NCBI RefSeq assembly: GCF_018847375.1
Contig: NZ_CP072036.1
Span: 1,922,001 to 1,986,000 of the forward strand
Origin: Akkermansia massiliensis
GTDB taxonomy: Bacteria; Verrucomicrobiota; Verrucomicrobiia; Verrucomicrobiales; Akkermansiaceae
Length of the DNA stretch: 64,000 nucleotides
Direction: 5' to 3'
Shown here: piece by piece, positions 33,860 through 43,171 of the stretch
Layout: every line of letters starts with the position of its first letter
Position numbering within the stretch: position 1 is the stretch's first letter
Notes under the pieces: generated by a model
The model's input: only the letters and a program-made list of their open reading frames with translations
What the model was told of the DNA's origin: nothing
The model's database searches: none
Program-made: the position numbers and the translations under genes

Positions 33860-35134
33860 ATGATGCAATTATCGGAGATTGGAGGCCACCTGACGGCCAG
33901 AACGGGTATTGATGATTTGATGGAGGATTTGTTCAAGGCCCTCCATTCGGAGGAAACAGGCCTGTGCCAGTTGAACGGTGGGAGCCCCGCCGTCATTCCT
34001 GAGGTGACGGAACTCTGGCGCCGCAGCATGGCGGAGCTGGTGCGGAATGGAAAGTTTGACGTGCTGGTGGGCCATTACGCCCATCCGGGCGGTGACCCCG
34101 CCTTCATTCGCGCGCTGGTCCGTTTTCTCAATGAACGCTGCGGCTGGAACCTGGCGCCGGAGAACGTGGCGATCACCCAGGGCGGCCAGATGGCCTGCTT
34201 CACGCTGTTCAACATGCTCGCGGGGCCTTGCCCGGGCGGAGGCATGCGTGAAATCCTTTTTCCGCTGTGCCCGGATTATGTGGGCTACCAGTCCCAGTCC
34301 CTGTGCGGGGGCGTGATGTTCCGGGGCATCCGGCCCGGCATCCGCATGCTGGACGGCCATACGTTCAAGTACGTGATTGACTTTGACCGCCTGGACATAC
34401 GCCCGGAAACGGCCGCCGTCTGCATGTCCCGCCCTACGAACCCCACCGGCAACGTGGTGACGGATGAGGAGCTGGACCGCCTGCGGGAGATGGCGTCCCG
34501 CGCCGGGGTGCCCCTGATGATTGACAACGCCTACGGACCGCCGCTGCCCAACATCTGCTTTGTGCCCGTGAAGCCGGCCTGGGATGAAAACATGATCCTG
34601 ACCATGAGCCTTTCCAAAATCGGTCTGCCCGGCACGCGCACCGGCATCGTGATTGCGCGCCCGGACGTCATCCGGGCCGTGGTCAGCATGGTGACCACCT
34701 CCTCCCTGTGCCCGAACAACCTGGGCCAGGCGCTGGTAACGCCCTATCTGGAAGACGGCACGCTGGAGCGCGTCTGCCGTGAAACCCTCACGCCGTTTTA
34801 CCGCGGACAGGCGGAATTCGCCCTGTCCCTGCTGCCGGAACTCTTCGGAGAATCCATCCCGTGGCGCGTCCACAAGAGTGAAGGCGCCATGTTCCTGTGG
34901 CTGTGGTTCGAGGGGCTTCCCATCACGTGCCAGGAACTCTACGAACGGTGCAAGGCCCGGGGATGTTTTGTGAATCCCGGCCACCACTTCTTCTTCGCCC
35001 TTCCGGAGGAGGGGGAACCCTGGCCGCACCGGCATGAATGCATCCGCATCAGCTTCACCCAGACGGAGGAACTCCTGCGCAAGGGGCTTTCCATCGTGGC
35101 GGACGAGGTGAAGAAGGCCTACTCCCATTCTTAA
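33860..35134 (+). CDS. avtA: Class I aminotransferase, valine-pyruvate transaminase (AvtA) type
   Basis: The product is 424 residues from tandem ATGs (33860/33863). PLP-fold elements are AITQGGQMACFTLFNML, SRPTNPTGNVV, MIDNAYGPP and the PLP Lys in TMSLSKIGLPGTRTG. The order and the NGGSPAVIPEV opening resemble AvtA, which makes valine from alanine and ketoisovalerate; related specificities are possible. TACAAT at 33845 ends nine bases before the ATG. It is followed by yicC after 20 bases. Confidence 0.85.
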   Translation: MMQLSEIGGHLTARTGIDDLMEDLFKALHSEETGLCQLNGGSPAVIPEVTELWRRSMAELVRNGKFDVLVGHYAHPGGDPAFIRALVRFLNERCGWNLAPENVAITQGGQMACFTLFNMLAGPCPGGGMREILFPLCPDYVGYQSQSLCGGVMFRGIRPGIRMLDGHTFKYVIDFDRLDIRPETAAVCMSRPTNPTGNVVTDEELDRLREMASRAGVPLMIDNAYGPPLPNICFVPVKPAWDENMILTMSLSKIGLPGTRTGIVIARPDVIRAVVSMVTTSSLCPNNLGQALVTPYLEDGTLERVCRETLTPFYRGQAEFALSLLPELFGESIPWRVHKSEGAMFLWLWFEGLPITCQELYERCKARGCFVNPGHHFFFALPEEGEPWPHRHECIRISFTQTEELLRKGLSIVADEVKKAYSHS

Positions 35135-35154
35135 CCTAAATCTGACCCGTAACC

Positions 35155-36030
35155 ATGAACAGCATGACCGGCTTCGGCAGAGCCGTTGCCCAGACAGACC
35201 GTTACAACATCCTTGTTGAAATATCAGGCGTAAACCGCAAACAGACGGAAATTGCCGTCAACGTGCCGCGCAGCTATGCGGAATGGGACGCCCCCGTGCG
35301 CTCCATCGTCCAGGGGGCCGTATCACGCGGCCGCGTGGGCGTCTCCGTCTCCGTGGAACGGCTGGCGGAAGCGGACGGCTCCCTCCAGCTTGATGAAAAC
35401 AAGCTGGCCTCCCTCGCGGGGCTGCTGAACCGCGCGGCTGACCTGGCCGGGCAGCCCATGCCCCTCCAGGCGTCCGACTTGCTGCGGCTGGAAATCATCG
35501 CTTCCACGGCGGAAGCCGCCCTTTCTCCGGAGGAGGCTTGGCCGGTGGTGGAAGAGGCGCTCAAGGCCGCCCTGAAAGATTTTACCGCCATGCGCGCGGC
35601 GGAAGGAGCCAATCTGAAAGCGGACGTGCTGGGCAAGCTGGATACGCTGGAACAATTCCGCCTCAGCATCGCGGAGCACGCCCCTTCCGTGCCCGTCAGG
35701 CTGCGGGAAGCCATGCTCAAGCGTCTGGCGGAGGCCGACCTGTCCGTTTCTGCGGACGATGAACGCATCATCCGGGAAGTGGCCCTGTTTGCGGACAAGT
35801 GCGACATTTCCGAGGAAATCACCCGCCTTTCCTCCCATTTTGACCAGTTCCGCACCTTGTGCGGTTCGTCCGCGCCCGCGGGCAGGCCCCTGGACTTCCT
35901 CTGCCAGGAAATCTTCCGGGAATTCAACACCATCGGCGCCAAGGCGAACGACTCCACGCTGGCCCATCTGGTGGTGGCGGCCAAGACGGAGCTGGAAAAA
36001 ATCAGGGAACAGGTTCAGAACATCGAATAA
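35155..36030 (+). CDS. yicC: YicC family endoribonuclease-like protein
   Basis: The product is 291 residues, the usual length. The start NSMTGFGRAVAQTDRYNILV and the C-terminal RPLDFLCQEIFREFNTIGAKANDSTL are the family signatures. YicC in E. coli has been linked to RNA turnover. It precedes gmk by five bases, an arrangement found in many bacteria. Confidence 0.93.
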   Translation: MNSMTGFGRAVAQTDRYNILVEISGVNRKQTEIAVNVPRSYAEWDAPVRSIVQGAVSRGRVGVSVSVERLAEADGSLQLDENKLASLAGLLNRAADLAGQPMPLQASDLLRLEIIASTAEAALSPEEAWPVVEEALKAALKDFTAMRAAEGANLKADVLGKLDTLEQFRLSIAEHAPSVPVRLREAMLKRLAEADLSVSADDERIIREVALFADKCDISEEITRLSSHFDQFRTLCGSSAPAGRPLDFLCQEIFREFNTIGAKANDSTLAHLVVAAKTELEKIREQVQNIE

Positions 36031-36035
36031 CAGCC

Positions 36036-36632
36036 ATGAAACAGCCATTGGGAACTTTGCTGGTGGTGTCCGGGCCTTCCGGTTCCGGGAAAACGACCTT
36101 GTGCCGCCGCGCGACGGAAAACGGGCTGTGCGTGTACAGCATCTCCTGCACGACGCGCCGTCCCAGGTCCGGGGAAGTTGACGGGGTGGACTACCACTTC
36201 CTGACTGCCGCCGAATTCGCCGCCAGGGTGGAGCGGGGGGACTTTCTGGAATATGCGGAGGTGCACGGCAACCGTTACGGCACGCTGAAGGCGGACATCC
36301 TGAATCTTCTGGAACAGGGGAAAAACGTGGTGATGGACATAGACGTGCAGGGGGCGGAGCAGATCCGCGCCTGCGTGGACGGCATTCTTCCCAAATGCTA
36401 TACGGACGTCTACATCTACGTGCCTCAGGAAGAGCTGAGAAACCGCCTTTGCGGCCGCCAGACGGATGAAGACGAGGTGATCTCCCTGCGCCTGCGCAAT
36501 GCCGCGCGGGAGGACGCCTGCCTGCCCCGGTACCAGTATTGCCTGGTTTCCTCAGACCGGGAAACGGACTACGCCGCCTTTGCCGCCCTGCTCAAGTGCC
36601 AGTCCATGCGCGTGGCGCTGATGAGGGAGTAG
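36036..36632 (+). CDS. gmk: Guanylate kinase
   Basis: From MKQPLGTLLVVSGPSGSGKTT the product is 198 residues. The P-loop GPSGSGKT is at about 13-20. ISCTTRRPRSGEVDGVDYHF and FLEYAEVHGNRYGT are the GMP-binding motifs. It phosphorylates GMP to GDP. The start is five bases after yicC. A hairpin 25 bases after the stop closes the unit. Confidence 0.96.
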   Translation: MKQPLGTLLVVSGPSGSGKTTLCRRATENGLCVYSISCTTRRPRSGEVDGVDYHFLTAAEFAARVERGDFLEYAEVHGNRYGTLKADILNLLEQGKNVVMDIDVQGAEQIRACVDGILPKCYTDVYIYVPQEELRNRLCGRQTDEDEVISLRLRNAAREDACLPRYQYCLVSSDRETDYAAFAALLKCQSMRVALMRE

Positions 36633-36656
36633 GACTCCCGGGTGCTGGATTTTTAA

Positions 36657-36691
36657 GGGGCTGTCTTTCTTTTTACAGGAGAGACAGCCCC
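36657..36691. other. Inverted repeat at the left edge of the AT-rich islet
   Basis: GGGGCTGTCT (36657-36666) pairs perfectly with AGACAGCCCC (36682-36691) around a 15-base loop. No T-run follows on the plus strand. It may help end gmk transcription and sits at the change to lower-GC sequence. Confidence 0.5.
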
Positions 36692-36735
36692 AAATAATGA
36701 AATGGGTCCACATCTGAATCACCACGGAAGGTAAA

Positions 36736-38151
36736 ATGTACCGTGGGATCAGGCTCCGGATTCCGGATTTGCCGGACCAGCTCAACATTGATAGATACTT
36801 CTCACTGAGAATGTTCAAGAGTGGGATTGTATTGGAAGGCCATGTCAAAAAACCTAACTCAACCATTGTTGATGATCCTCGAAAACCTCACAAGGAGAAT
36901 TATTCCGTCTCCTTCACTTTTAAGGAGGCTCCCAATTCCCGTAAACGCCCTGAATATGACGACGACAAAAACAACGATTTTTCTGGTCAGCCTTGCGGTA
37001 TCGGTTTCGTGGCTCTGGTATCAGATGACGGTTGCACTATTTCCATTACGGACGATAAGGGAAAAAAACAGGAATGGCTGAAAGAAAGCGGCAAAGGTCA
37101 TGATATTTCCAAGGGAAGAAGGGATTATCCCCACATTTTGATGCCCGGCACCCATACGTTTGACATTGAATATTCCCAGACCTATTACAATCCGGCTCCG
37201 GGGAAAAAAGATCTAGACGGAATTACCCTTTTCGTCACTCCTGTTGTGGTGGACATTTCCGTGCGGAAGCAAAATGCGCCTACGGAGAACAGTAGAGTAT
37301 TGCTGATTAAGGGAGAATGCATAGAAATGGCGTTGAATAAGGATATGCTGGGACAAAAAAGCAAATTTAAAGATATTATCACATGGGAAATATGCCGGCT
37401 TCGAGCATCAAAGACACTTAATTTTGAAACCCAATGGGTTGAAGTTGGAAATGGAACAACATGTACCTACCAGTGCAATACTCCGGGAATTTACCGTGTG
37501 CGTTCTAAAATCAATGGTAAAATTTTTACATATACTCGGCGGGAAGATGCGTATGGTGGAAAAAAATCTCCTTTTTTGTGTAGGGGAGACCCGGATTGCG
37601 TAGGGGTAGTCAACAGTCAGCATGAGAAAAACCTTATTAATAGTGCCATCGCAGATTTGATGAAAAAGACTTATGCCAAATTGACCCCGTGGTATGATTT
37701 TGACAAATTGGAAGATGTTTTCCGTAACGCTTCTCCTCCATTGGATACCGCAACAAAACAGCTTTATACGGAAGCGGCTCTTCTTAAAAAAGAAGTAAAG
37801 AATTACGGGCATAATGCCTTTGGAATGAATAATTTTTATAATCAGAGCAAATGTAATATATTTGTATTTTACCACTGCCATTCCTGTGGTATTGATATTC
37901 CTACCTTCACCATCAACCTCGTCCAATCACGGGCCCCCATAGTTGCAGAATGGATATCACCAAATACAACAATAAAAGGGTGGAAATGGTTCAAGGCTTC
38001 CACTGTTTTACCTGAGCCTGGATGGCTTTGTTTCGATGATGCCCACTGTGCTATTATAGACTATGACGGTGCAGGAATTAGTGGCGGAGTTTCTGATAAC
38101 AATAAAATTCTCTATTTAATATTCCCGAATTATTTTAGAAAACATGAATAA
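36736..38151 (+). CDS. Protein with C-terminal NlpC/P60- or CHAP-like amidase domain, in AT-rich islet
   Basis: The product is 471 residues without a signal peptide. GGAAGG upstream is a usable ribosome site. The N-terminal 280 residues look beta-rich, possibly Ig-like (NTPGIYRVRSKINGKIFTYT). The C-terminus contains SKCNIFVFYHCHSCGIDIP (Cys373), PIVAEWISPN, and CFDDAHCAIIDYDGAGISGG (His437). That order, KCNxFV then xHxxIxDYDG, resembles papain-like peptidoglycan amidases. Codon use is visibly AT-rich compared with neighbours, suggesting transfer. It overlaps the next gene by eight bases. Whether it is exported and by what route is unknown. Confidence 0.55.
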   Translation: MYRGIRLRIPDLPDQLNIDRYFSLRMFKSGIVLEGHVKKPNSTIVDDPRKPHKENYSVSFTFKEAPNSRKRPEYDDDKNNDFSGQPCGIGFVALVSDDGCTISITDDKGKKQEWLKESGKGHDISKGRRDYPHILMPGTHTFDIEYSQTYYNPAPGKKDLDGITLFVTPVVVDISVRKQNAPTENSRVLLIKGECIEMALNKDMLGQKSKFKDIITWEICRLRASKTLNFETQWVEVGNGTTCTYQCNTPGIYRVRSKINGKIFTYTRREDAYGGKKSPFLCRGDPDCVGVVNSQHEKNLINSAIADLMKKTYAKLTPWYDFDKLEDVFRNASPPLDTATKQLYTEAALLKKEVKNYGHNAFGMNNFYNQSKCNIFVFYHCHSCGIDIPTFTINLVQSRAPIVAEWISPNTTIKGWKWFKASTVLPEPGWLCFDDAHCAIIDYDGAGISGGVSDNNKILYLIFPNYFRKHE

Positions 38152-39232
38152 ACTATTATCTTATTTCTTGCTGAGCCTGCTTTCCTTTCCGGCTTTTTCC
38201 AATAATCAGGAGAGTCCGGATTATTGGAAAAAAATAAAAATTGTTCAGCAACAGAAAAGTCAATGCATCAAGGAGAAGCAATGGAAGGCCGCGGCAAAGG
38301 CGGATGCCGAATGCCGTCAGCTTATTCTTAAGAATATTCCCTTTATCTTCAATGATCTTTCCCGGTTTTCCAGGGTGGAGCTTACACAGATGGCTGACTA
38401 CATCAGAAAATTTCCGGATGAAGACTATTTGCAGGCAGTTCAAGAACTGGCCAGGCGTGCAAAAGCCACGGATCCGCTTCATCAAGGTTTTCTTGAAAAA
38501 ATCATTTTTGATCCTTTTGAAGGTCCCAGGGACAATTTTTTCGCCCTGAATTGGAGAGACCGGCAAATCAGAGATATTTGTAAGGAGCTGGACTCCAAAC
38601 TATCTCCGAACAGCCCCTCCCGGAAACAGATCGCGGACATTCTCAACGGCCAGCAGTTCCAGGCGATGATTGCCGAGGGATTGGAAGGCGCAACCCTCCG
38701 CATGCCCTCCCGATTATCCAGAGAGGGTTATGATCCCCTATTCCGTGACAAACACGCGGGCGCTTCTGAAAAACAGCAACGTCAAGTCATCCTGGACCTT
38801 CAAAAGGCATGGAATGCCGCGTGCGCCCTTACGCTGGCCATGGATGGGGAAAAAGATATGTCCAAGACAGTTGACGCCTGGAAAGCCGCTATTAACGCCG
38901 GTCAGAACGTGATGTCCCTTCAGCCACCCGCCTCAGAGAAGGAACAGCAGGCTTTGGGCCAATTCTTTTATAAATCAGTATTTCTTCAGTACAGTAACTT
39001 GTCACCTGTGATTCACCAGCCTGATTCCCTGTATGTGCGGGTAAGTGAAAAGCTTGCTTCGTTAACAGAAAAGAAGGAATTCACGCCCCTGATTGAGACC
39101 ATTCTTTCTTTTTTCCATACGATGGCCCAGCCGGATTCCTACTTGAATGAGGAGGCACTTTATCTTCATTCAGAACCCATGCGTCAGAAGATACGGAAAG
39201 AACGCCTTTCCTGTGATCCGGATGAATCCTGA
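38144..39232 (+). CDS. Secreted protein of unknown function, partner of the amidase-like gene
   Basis: The product is 362 residues with a clear signal peptide (MNKLLSYFLLSLLSFPAFS). The mature protein is helical and charged, with no motif I recognise. Its start overlaps the previous stop by eight bases, so both are probably translated together. A periplasmic protein coupled to a wall-hydrolase-like gene could be an immunity or accessory factor; this is inference. Composition starts to return toward the genome norm in its second half. Confidence 0.5.
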   Translation: MNKLLSYFLLSLLSFPAFSNNQESPDYWKKIKIVQQQKSQCIKEKQWKAAAKADAECRQLILKNIPFIFNDLSRFSRVELTQMADYIRKFPDEDYLQAVQELARRAKATDPLHQGFLEKIIFDPFEGPRDNFFALNWRDRQIRDICKELDSKLSPNSPSRKQIADILNGQQFQAMIAEGLEGATLRMPSRLSREGYDPLFRDKHAGASEKQQRQVILDLQKAWNAACALTLAMDGEKDMSKTVDAWKAAINAGQNVMSLQPPASEKEQQALGQFFYKSVFLQYSNLSPVIHQPDSLYVRVSEKLASLTEKKEFTPLIETILSFFHTMAQPDSYLNEEALYLHSEPMRQKIRKERLSCDPDES

Positions 39233-39291
39233 CTTTTTACACGGAAGAGCGGATTGCCCGCCGGGAAGCCTTTTCCGCAGAATCGTCTTTT

Positions 39292-41166
39292 CTACTTGAG
39301 CGGGTACAGCCAGCCGACGGTGCAGGTGAAGATGATCCACAGAAGAATGTTGAGGGGCAGCCCTACTTTCACGAAGTCCTTGAATTTGTAGCCGCCTGCG
39401 TTGTACACGTAGGTGTTGGTCTGGTAGCCGATGGGGGTGGAGAAGCTGGCGCTGGCGCCGAACATGACGGCCAGGATGAAGGGGATGGGGTTGGCGTCGA
39501 ATTGCAGGGCCATTTCATAGGCCAGCGGTCCCATGACGGCGGCTACGGCGTTGTTGGAAATCATTTCCGTCAGGATGGAGCAGATCAGGTAGAGGCCGGA
39601 GATGGCGACCAGGCAGCCCATGGGGCCTATGTTGTCCACCACGCCGAAGGCGATGGCCTTGGCTAGTCCGGTCTTGCTCATGGCTTCCCCCACGCACAGC
39701 ATGCCCAGAATCAGGAAGATGATGCCCCAGTCCACCGCCTGGTAGGCTTCCTTCGGCTTGACGCAGCCGGAGATGACGACGATCAGGGCGCCGATGAAGG
39801 CGAGGTAGAAGGGGTTGAAGCGCGCGAAGAATTTGAAAAATTCCCCGTACTGCTCAAAGGAGCCCAGCAGCCCGATGAAGATGAACAGCCCCATGGCCAG
39901 GATGGCCCAGCCCTGCTTGCTGCGGTTGTGCGCGTCCGCGGGGCGCTGGCTCAGGGGAATGATGCGCTGCTTGGTCAGGATGCGGTTCATCCCTTCCTGC
40001 GGGCCTTCCAGCAGCAGGGTGTCCCCGGCGGCCAGCTTGGTATCCGGCCCCATGTCCGTGATGTTCTTGCCCTGCCTGTGGATGGCGAGCACAAAAATGT
40101 TGAACCGCTGGCGCAGCTTGAGTTCGGACAGGGACAGTCCGGCGAATTCGGAATTGTTGGCAATCATGCCTTCCACGATTTGCACGTCGCGCTGTTCCAG
40201 CGTTTCCAGTCCGCGGCTGTCGTCCCAGCCCAGGTCCACGCCCCTGGCCTCCCGGACCTGGTTGACTTTTCTGGCATTGCACAGGAAGAGGATGCGGTCG
40301 CCCTCCTCCAGGTTGATGTGCTGCAGTTCCTCCTGCATGGAGAAGCCCTTGCGGCGCACTTCCACGATTTTGGTGCCCAGCAGTTCGGACTGCATGAGGC
40401 TGACGGGAGTGGCGCCGATGTGCGGGGAGTCCGCGGGGATTCTGACCTGGAGCAGGAAGTCGCGCTGGATGCCGCCGGGGAGCATGGTGGACAGGGTAGG
40501 ACGGGACGGGAGCCATTTGCGGCCAAAGGTCCAGAGATAGAGCAGCCCCGCAGCCGCGTAAATCAGCCCCATGGGAGTTACCGTGAACATCTGGATGCCT
40601 TCATAGCCCAGTTTCTGCACCTGGCCCAGCACGACCACGTTGGTGGAGGTGCCCACCACGGAGCAGGTGCCGCCCAGGATGGTGGCGTAGGAGAGGGGAA
40701 TGAGGAGTTTGGAGGCCGCGATGTTGTGGTCCCGGCAGAAGGCCAGCACAATGGGCATCAGGATGACGACCACCGGGGTGTTGTTGACGAAGGGGGAGAC
40801 CATGAACGCCCCCAGCGTGATGACCAGCAGCGCGGTCAGCTCCCGGCCTTTGGCTACCTTGTTGAAAAGCTTGGAGAGGTCCCCGATCAGCCCCGTCCTT
40901 TCCAGGGAGGCGCTCAGGATGAACATGCAGACCACCGTCAGCGGGCCGCTGTTGGCAAAGCTGGACAGCACGTCCCGCGTGCTCAGTATCCCCGTAAGCA
41001 TGAGTACGGCGGTTCCTGCCAGGGCCGTGATTTCCACGGGCATCCATTCCTTGATGAAGCAGATGAACAGGAGCAGTAGCAGGATGCCCACAATCCATTG
41101 CTGGGTGGCCGCTGATTCCAGCCAGCCCATGACGGAGGCGGAGTTGATGTTGAGAAGAGAAAGCAT
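39292..41166 (-). CDS. SLC13-family permease with two TrkA-C domains
   Basis: From MLSLLNINSASVMGWL the product is 624 residues; the longer frame upstream is not supported. Two blocks of hydrophobic helices flank a cytosolic region (about 200-380) with two RCK_C/TrkA-C modules (LQHINLEEGDRILFLCNARK, TKLAAGDTLLLEGPQEG). SPFVNNTPVVVI and the C-terminal SNNAVAAVMGP are SLC13/DASS anion-binding motifs. It probably cotransports sulfate, di- or tricarboxylates with Na+. It is monocistronic, divergent from gluQ. Confidence 0.85.
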   Translation of the reverse strand: MLSLLNINSASVMGWLESAATQQWIVGILLLLLFICFIKEWMPVEITALAGTAVLMLTGILSTRDVLSSFANSGPLTVVCMFILSASLERTGLIGDLSKLFNKVAKGRELTALLVITLGAFMVSPFVNNTPVVVILMPIVLAFCRDHNIAASKLLIPLSYATILGGTCSVVGTSTNVVVLGQVQKLGYEGIQMFTVTPMGLIYAAAGLLYLWTFGRKWLPSRPTLSTMLPGGIQRDFLLQVRIPADSPHIGATPVSLMQSELLGTKIVEVRRKGFSMQEELQHINLEEGDRILFLCNARKVNQVREARGVDLGWDDSRGLETLEQRDVQIVEGMIANNSEFAGLSLSELKLRQRFNIFVLAIHRQGKNITDMGPDTKLAAGDTLLLEGPQEGMNRILTKQRIIPLSQRPADAHNRSKQGWAILAMGLFIFIGLLGSFEQYGEFFKFFARFNPFYLAFIGALIVVISGCVKPKEAYQAVDWGIIFLILGMLCVGEAMSKTGLAKAIAFGVVDNIGPMGCLVAISGLYLICSILTEMISNNAVAAVMGPLAYEMALQFDANPIPFILAVMFGASASFSTPIGYQTNTYVYNAGGYKFKDFVKVGLPLNILLWIIFTCTVGWLYPLK

Positions 41167-41257
41167 GTACTGAAAGTTGAAGGTGCAGGGAAAGGGACCA
41201 ACTCTCCTACTTTCCCGGCCTCTTTCTGTCAAGCCGCAATAATTTTCCGGAAAGGGT

Positions 41258-41286
41258 TTGAAAAGGCGGCTGCGCTTTTTTATGGT
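41258..41286 (+). promoter_or_regulatory. Candidate promoter of gluQ
   Basis: TTGAAA (41258-41263), a 17-base spacer and TATGGT (41281-41286). The -10 ends 11 bases before the ATG at 41298, leaving a leader of about five bases. Confidence 0.45.
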
Positions 41287-41297
41287 GGCGGCGCCGC

Positions 41298-42143
41298 ATG
41301 GATTCCCCCATAGTAACAAGGTTCGCCCCCAGCCCTACGGGCCGTCTCCATCTGGGGCATGCCCTGGCCGCGTGGGAGGCCCGTTCCCTGGCGGACCGTT
41401 TTTCCGGAAGGTGCGTGCTGAGGATGGAAGACATCGACCGGACGCGGTGCCGTCCGGAGTTTGTAGGGGGCATCCTGGAAGACCTGGACTGGCTGGGCAT
41501 CCGCTTTGACGGGCCGATGATGGTCCAGTCTTCACGCTTCAGCGCTTATGAACACGCCCTCCAGATATTGAAGGACCGCGGCGTGCTGTACCCCTGTTTC
41601 TGCACGCGCCGGGAGATTGCGGAGGAGGTGGCCGCCATGGGCGGCGCGCCGCAGGGCGGCCGCGTGGACGTTTATCCGGGAACCTGCCGCCTGCTTGACA
41701 AGGGGCGCCGGAAGGAGCTTCTCAAATCCGGCAAGCCCTTTTCGTGGCGGCTGGACTGCCGCGCCGCGGCGCGGATTACGGGCCCCCTGCTGTGGCGGGA
41801 CATGCGGTCCGGAGACCAGGTCTGCCGCCCGGAGGAACTGGGGGACGTGATTCTGGGCCGCAAGGATTGTGCGGCCAGCTACCATATTGCCGTGGTGGTG
41901 GATGATGCGGCCCAGGGCGTCACCCATGTGAGCCGTGGTGAGGATTTGTTCCCTGTGACCGGCATTCACCGGACGCTCCAGGCCCTGCTGGGGCTTCCAG
42001 TGCCGCAGTGGTACCATCACCGGCTGGTGAAGGACGCCTCCGGCAAGCGGCTTGCCAAGAGGGACCGGAGCCTGAGCCTTCAGGAGATGCGTGCCGCGGG
42101 GATGCGTCCGGAAGACGTGTTCCGCCTGATGCGGGAGAGTTAG
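41298..42143 (+). CDS. gluQ: Glutamyl-Q tRNA(Asp) synthetase
   Basis: The product is 281 residues, shorter than GluRS because the anticodon-binding domain is absent. TRFAPSPTGRLHLGHALAAW carries the HIGH-type motif (HLGH) and EDIDRTRCRPE matches the glutamate site. CFCTRREI and YPGTCR form the zinc site. DASGKRLAKRD is the KMSKS-equivalent. The enzyme attaches Glu to queuosine in tRNA-Asp. It is convergent with the next minus-strand run. Confidence 0.93.
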   Translation: MDSPIVTRFAPSPTGRLHLGHALAAWEARSLADRFSGRCVLRMEDIDRTRCRPEFVGGILEDLDWLGIRFDGPMMVQSSRFSAYEHALQILKDRGVLYPCFCTRREIAEEVAAMGGAPQGGRVDVYPGTCRLLDKGRRKELLKSGKPFSWRLDCRAAARITGPLLWRDMRSGDQVCRPEELGDVILGRKDCAASYHIAVVVDDAAQGVTHVSRGEDLFPVTGIHRTLQALLGLPVPQWYHHRLVKDASGKRLAKRDRSLSLQEMRAAGMRPEDVFRLMRES

Positions 42144-42199
42144 GGGATGTTCATCCCCGTATTTCCGGAGTATCTTCTTGGCGTCTTCGGCGGCTTCCG

Positions 42200-42694
42200 T
42201 CAGGAAGGCCGGGTTCGGGAGTCCGGTTGCGTTTTTTCCGCGGTGGGGCGGCTTCCGCGTTTTCCGATGCAGAGAAGGCATGCACAGGCCGCCGCCATGG
42301 TTAGCAGAAGAAGGGCACAGAAGGTCACCAGCAGATTCAGGTGACCCAGCGGGATAATCCATGCGGGCGGCATGATTGCCGTTCCCGCCAGTACCTGGGG
42401 AAGCCAGTTGAGGGCAGCCTGGGAAAGCTGGGTGATAAGCGTGAAGGCCAGTCCAGCGGCCAGCGTGAGACGCACCGCCGGAAGAACCGGGCGGAAGGTT
42501 TCACGGACGTTTTTTTTCATGGCCCATGCCGTTCCGGCGAACAGGGCCGCAAGGAGCAGGGGGGCCAGCAGCGCTGCGGAAGGAATGCTGTTCCAGTAGT
42601 TCCACGCACAGAGGGGGGAGACGGCCACCAGGAGGCCGGCGCTTTTAATCAGGAGGCCCCGGTGTGGCGGGGCGGGTGCCGCAGCGTGGTTCAT
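42200..42694 (-). CDS. Four-helix membrane protein, unknown function
   Basis: The product is 164 residues with about four hydrophobic segments (e.g. LLIKSAGLLVAVSPLCAW, ALLAPLLLAALFAGTAWAM, LNLLVTFCALLLLTMAAAC) and a basic tail. No family recognised. It is last in an aroD-menA-lipoprotein run, five bases after the lipoprotein gene. Confidence 0.55.
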   Translation of the reverse strand: MNHAAAPAPPHRGLLIKSAGLLVAVSPLCAWNYWNSIPSAALLAPLLLAALFAGTAWAMKKNVRETFRPVLPAVRLTLAAGLAFTLITQLSQAALNWLPQVLAGTAIMPPAWIIPLGHLNLLVTFCALLLLTMAAACACLLCIGKRGSRPTAEKTQPDSRTRPS

Positions 42695-42699
42695 TTCCG

Positions 42700-43131
42700 T
42701 TAATCGGGCCAGACATTGCCGGGCGTGCTGCCCTGGGTGATGACGACTTCCTGGCCTATTTTCAGGGTGAAATTGGGCGTTACTTCCTGCTGGACTTCCA
42801 CGAGTTCGTTCGTGTCCTTGAGCTTGACGCGCACGCGGATCATTTTGGTGGCCTCCACCCTGCCGTCCACGATGGAGCCGGTGGCGGAAGCCAGTTTGGA
42901 GGTGCCCATGCCGATGATGCCGGGCGTCATCGCTTCCGCCGCCGTGCCCGCCATGTTGGCGAAGGTGCCGTCATCCGCGGAGGTCAGCACGTTGATTTCC
43001 TTGATGCGGACCACGTTGCCCAGCTTGATGGTCGTCACCTTCCCGGTGGCGATTTCCAGAGTGCTTTTTTGAGTGCAGGAGAAGAAGGTGGGGAGAATGA
43101 GAAAAACGGGAATGAATTTAAGCAGATTCAT
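42700..43131 (-). CDS. Putative lipoprotein, unknown function
   Basis: The product is 143 residues. A signal peptide with a lipobox-like LPTFFSC (Cys19) suggests lipid anchoring. The mature part has beta-strand segments and a Gly-rich central stretch (AMTPGIIGMGTSKLASATGS) similar in style to Gly-zipper outer-membrane lipoproteins such as SlyB, but I cannot assign it. It lies between menA (40 bases) and the membrane protein (5 bases). Confidence 0.55.
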   Translation of the reverse strand: MNLLKFIPVFLILPTFFSCTQKSTLEIATGKVTTIKLGNVVRIKEINVLTSADDGTFANMAGTAAEAMTPGIIGMGTSKLASATGSIVDGRVEATKMIRVRVKLKDTNELVEVQQEVTPNFTLKIGQEVVITQGSTPGNVWPD

Positions 43132-43171
43132 GATACACGTATGTTACTACGTTGGGAAAAGGAGGCGTTTT

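Noticed and set aside
41207..41500. Minus-strand open frame overlapping the gluQ start
   Set aside because: Antisense to gluQ, no domain, and it covers the gluQ promoter.
42143..42199. Small hairpin GGGGATG/CATCCCC after gluQ
   Set aside because: Two-base loop in the full pairing and no T-run; too weak to call.
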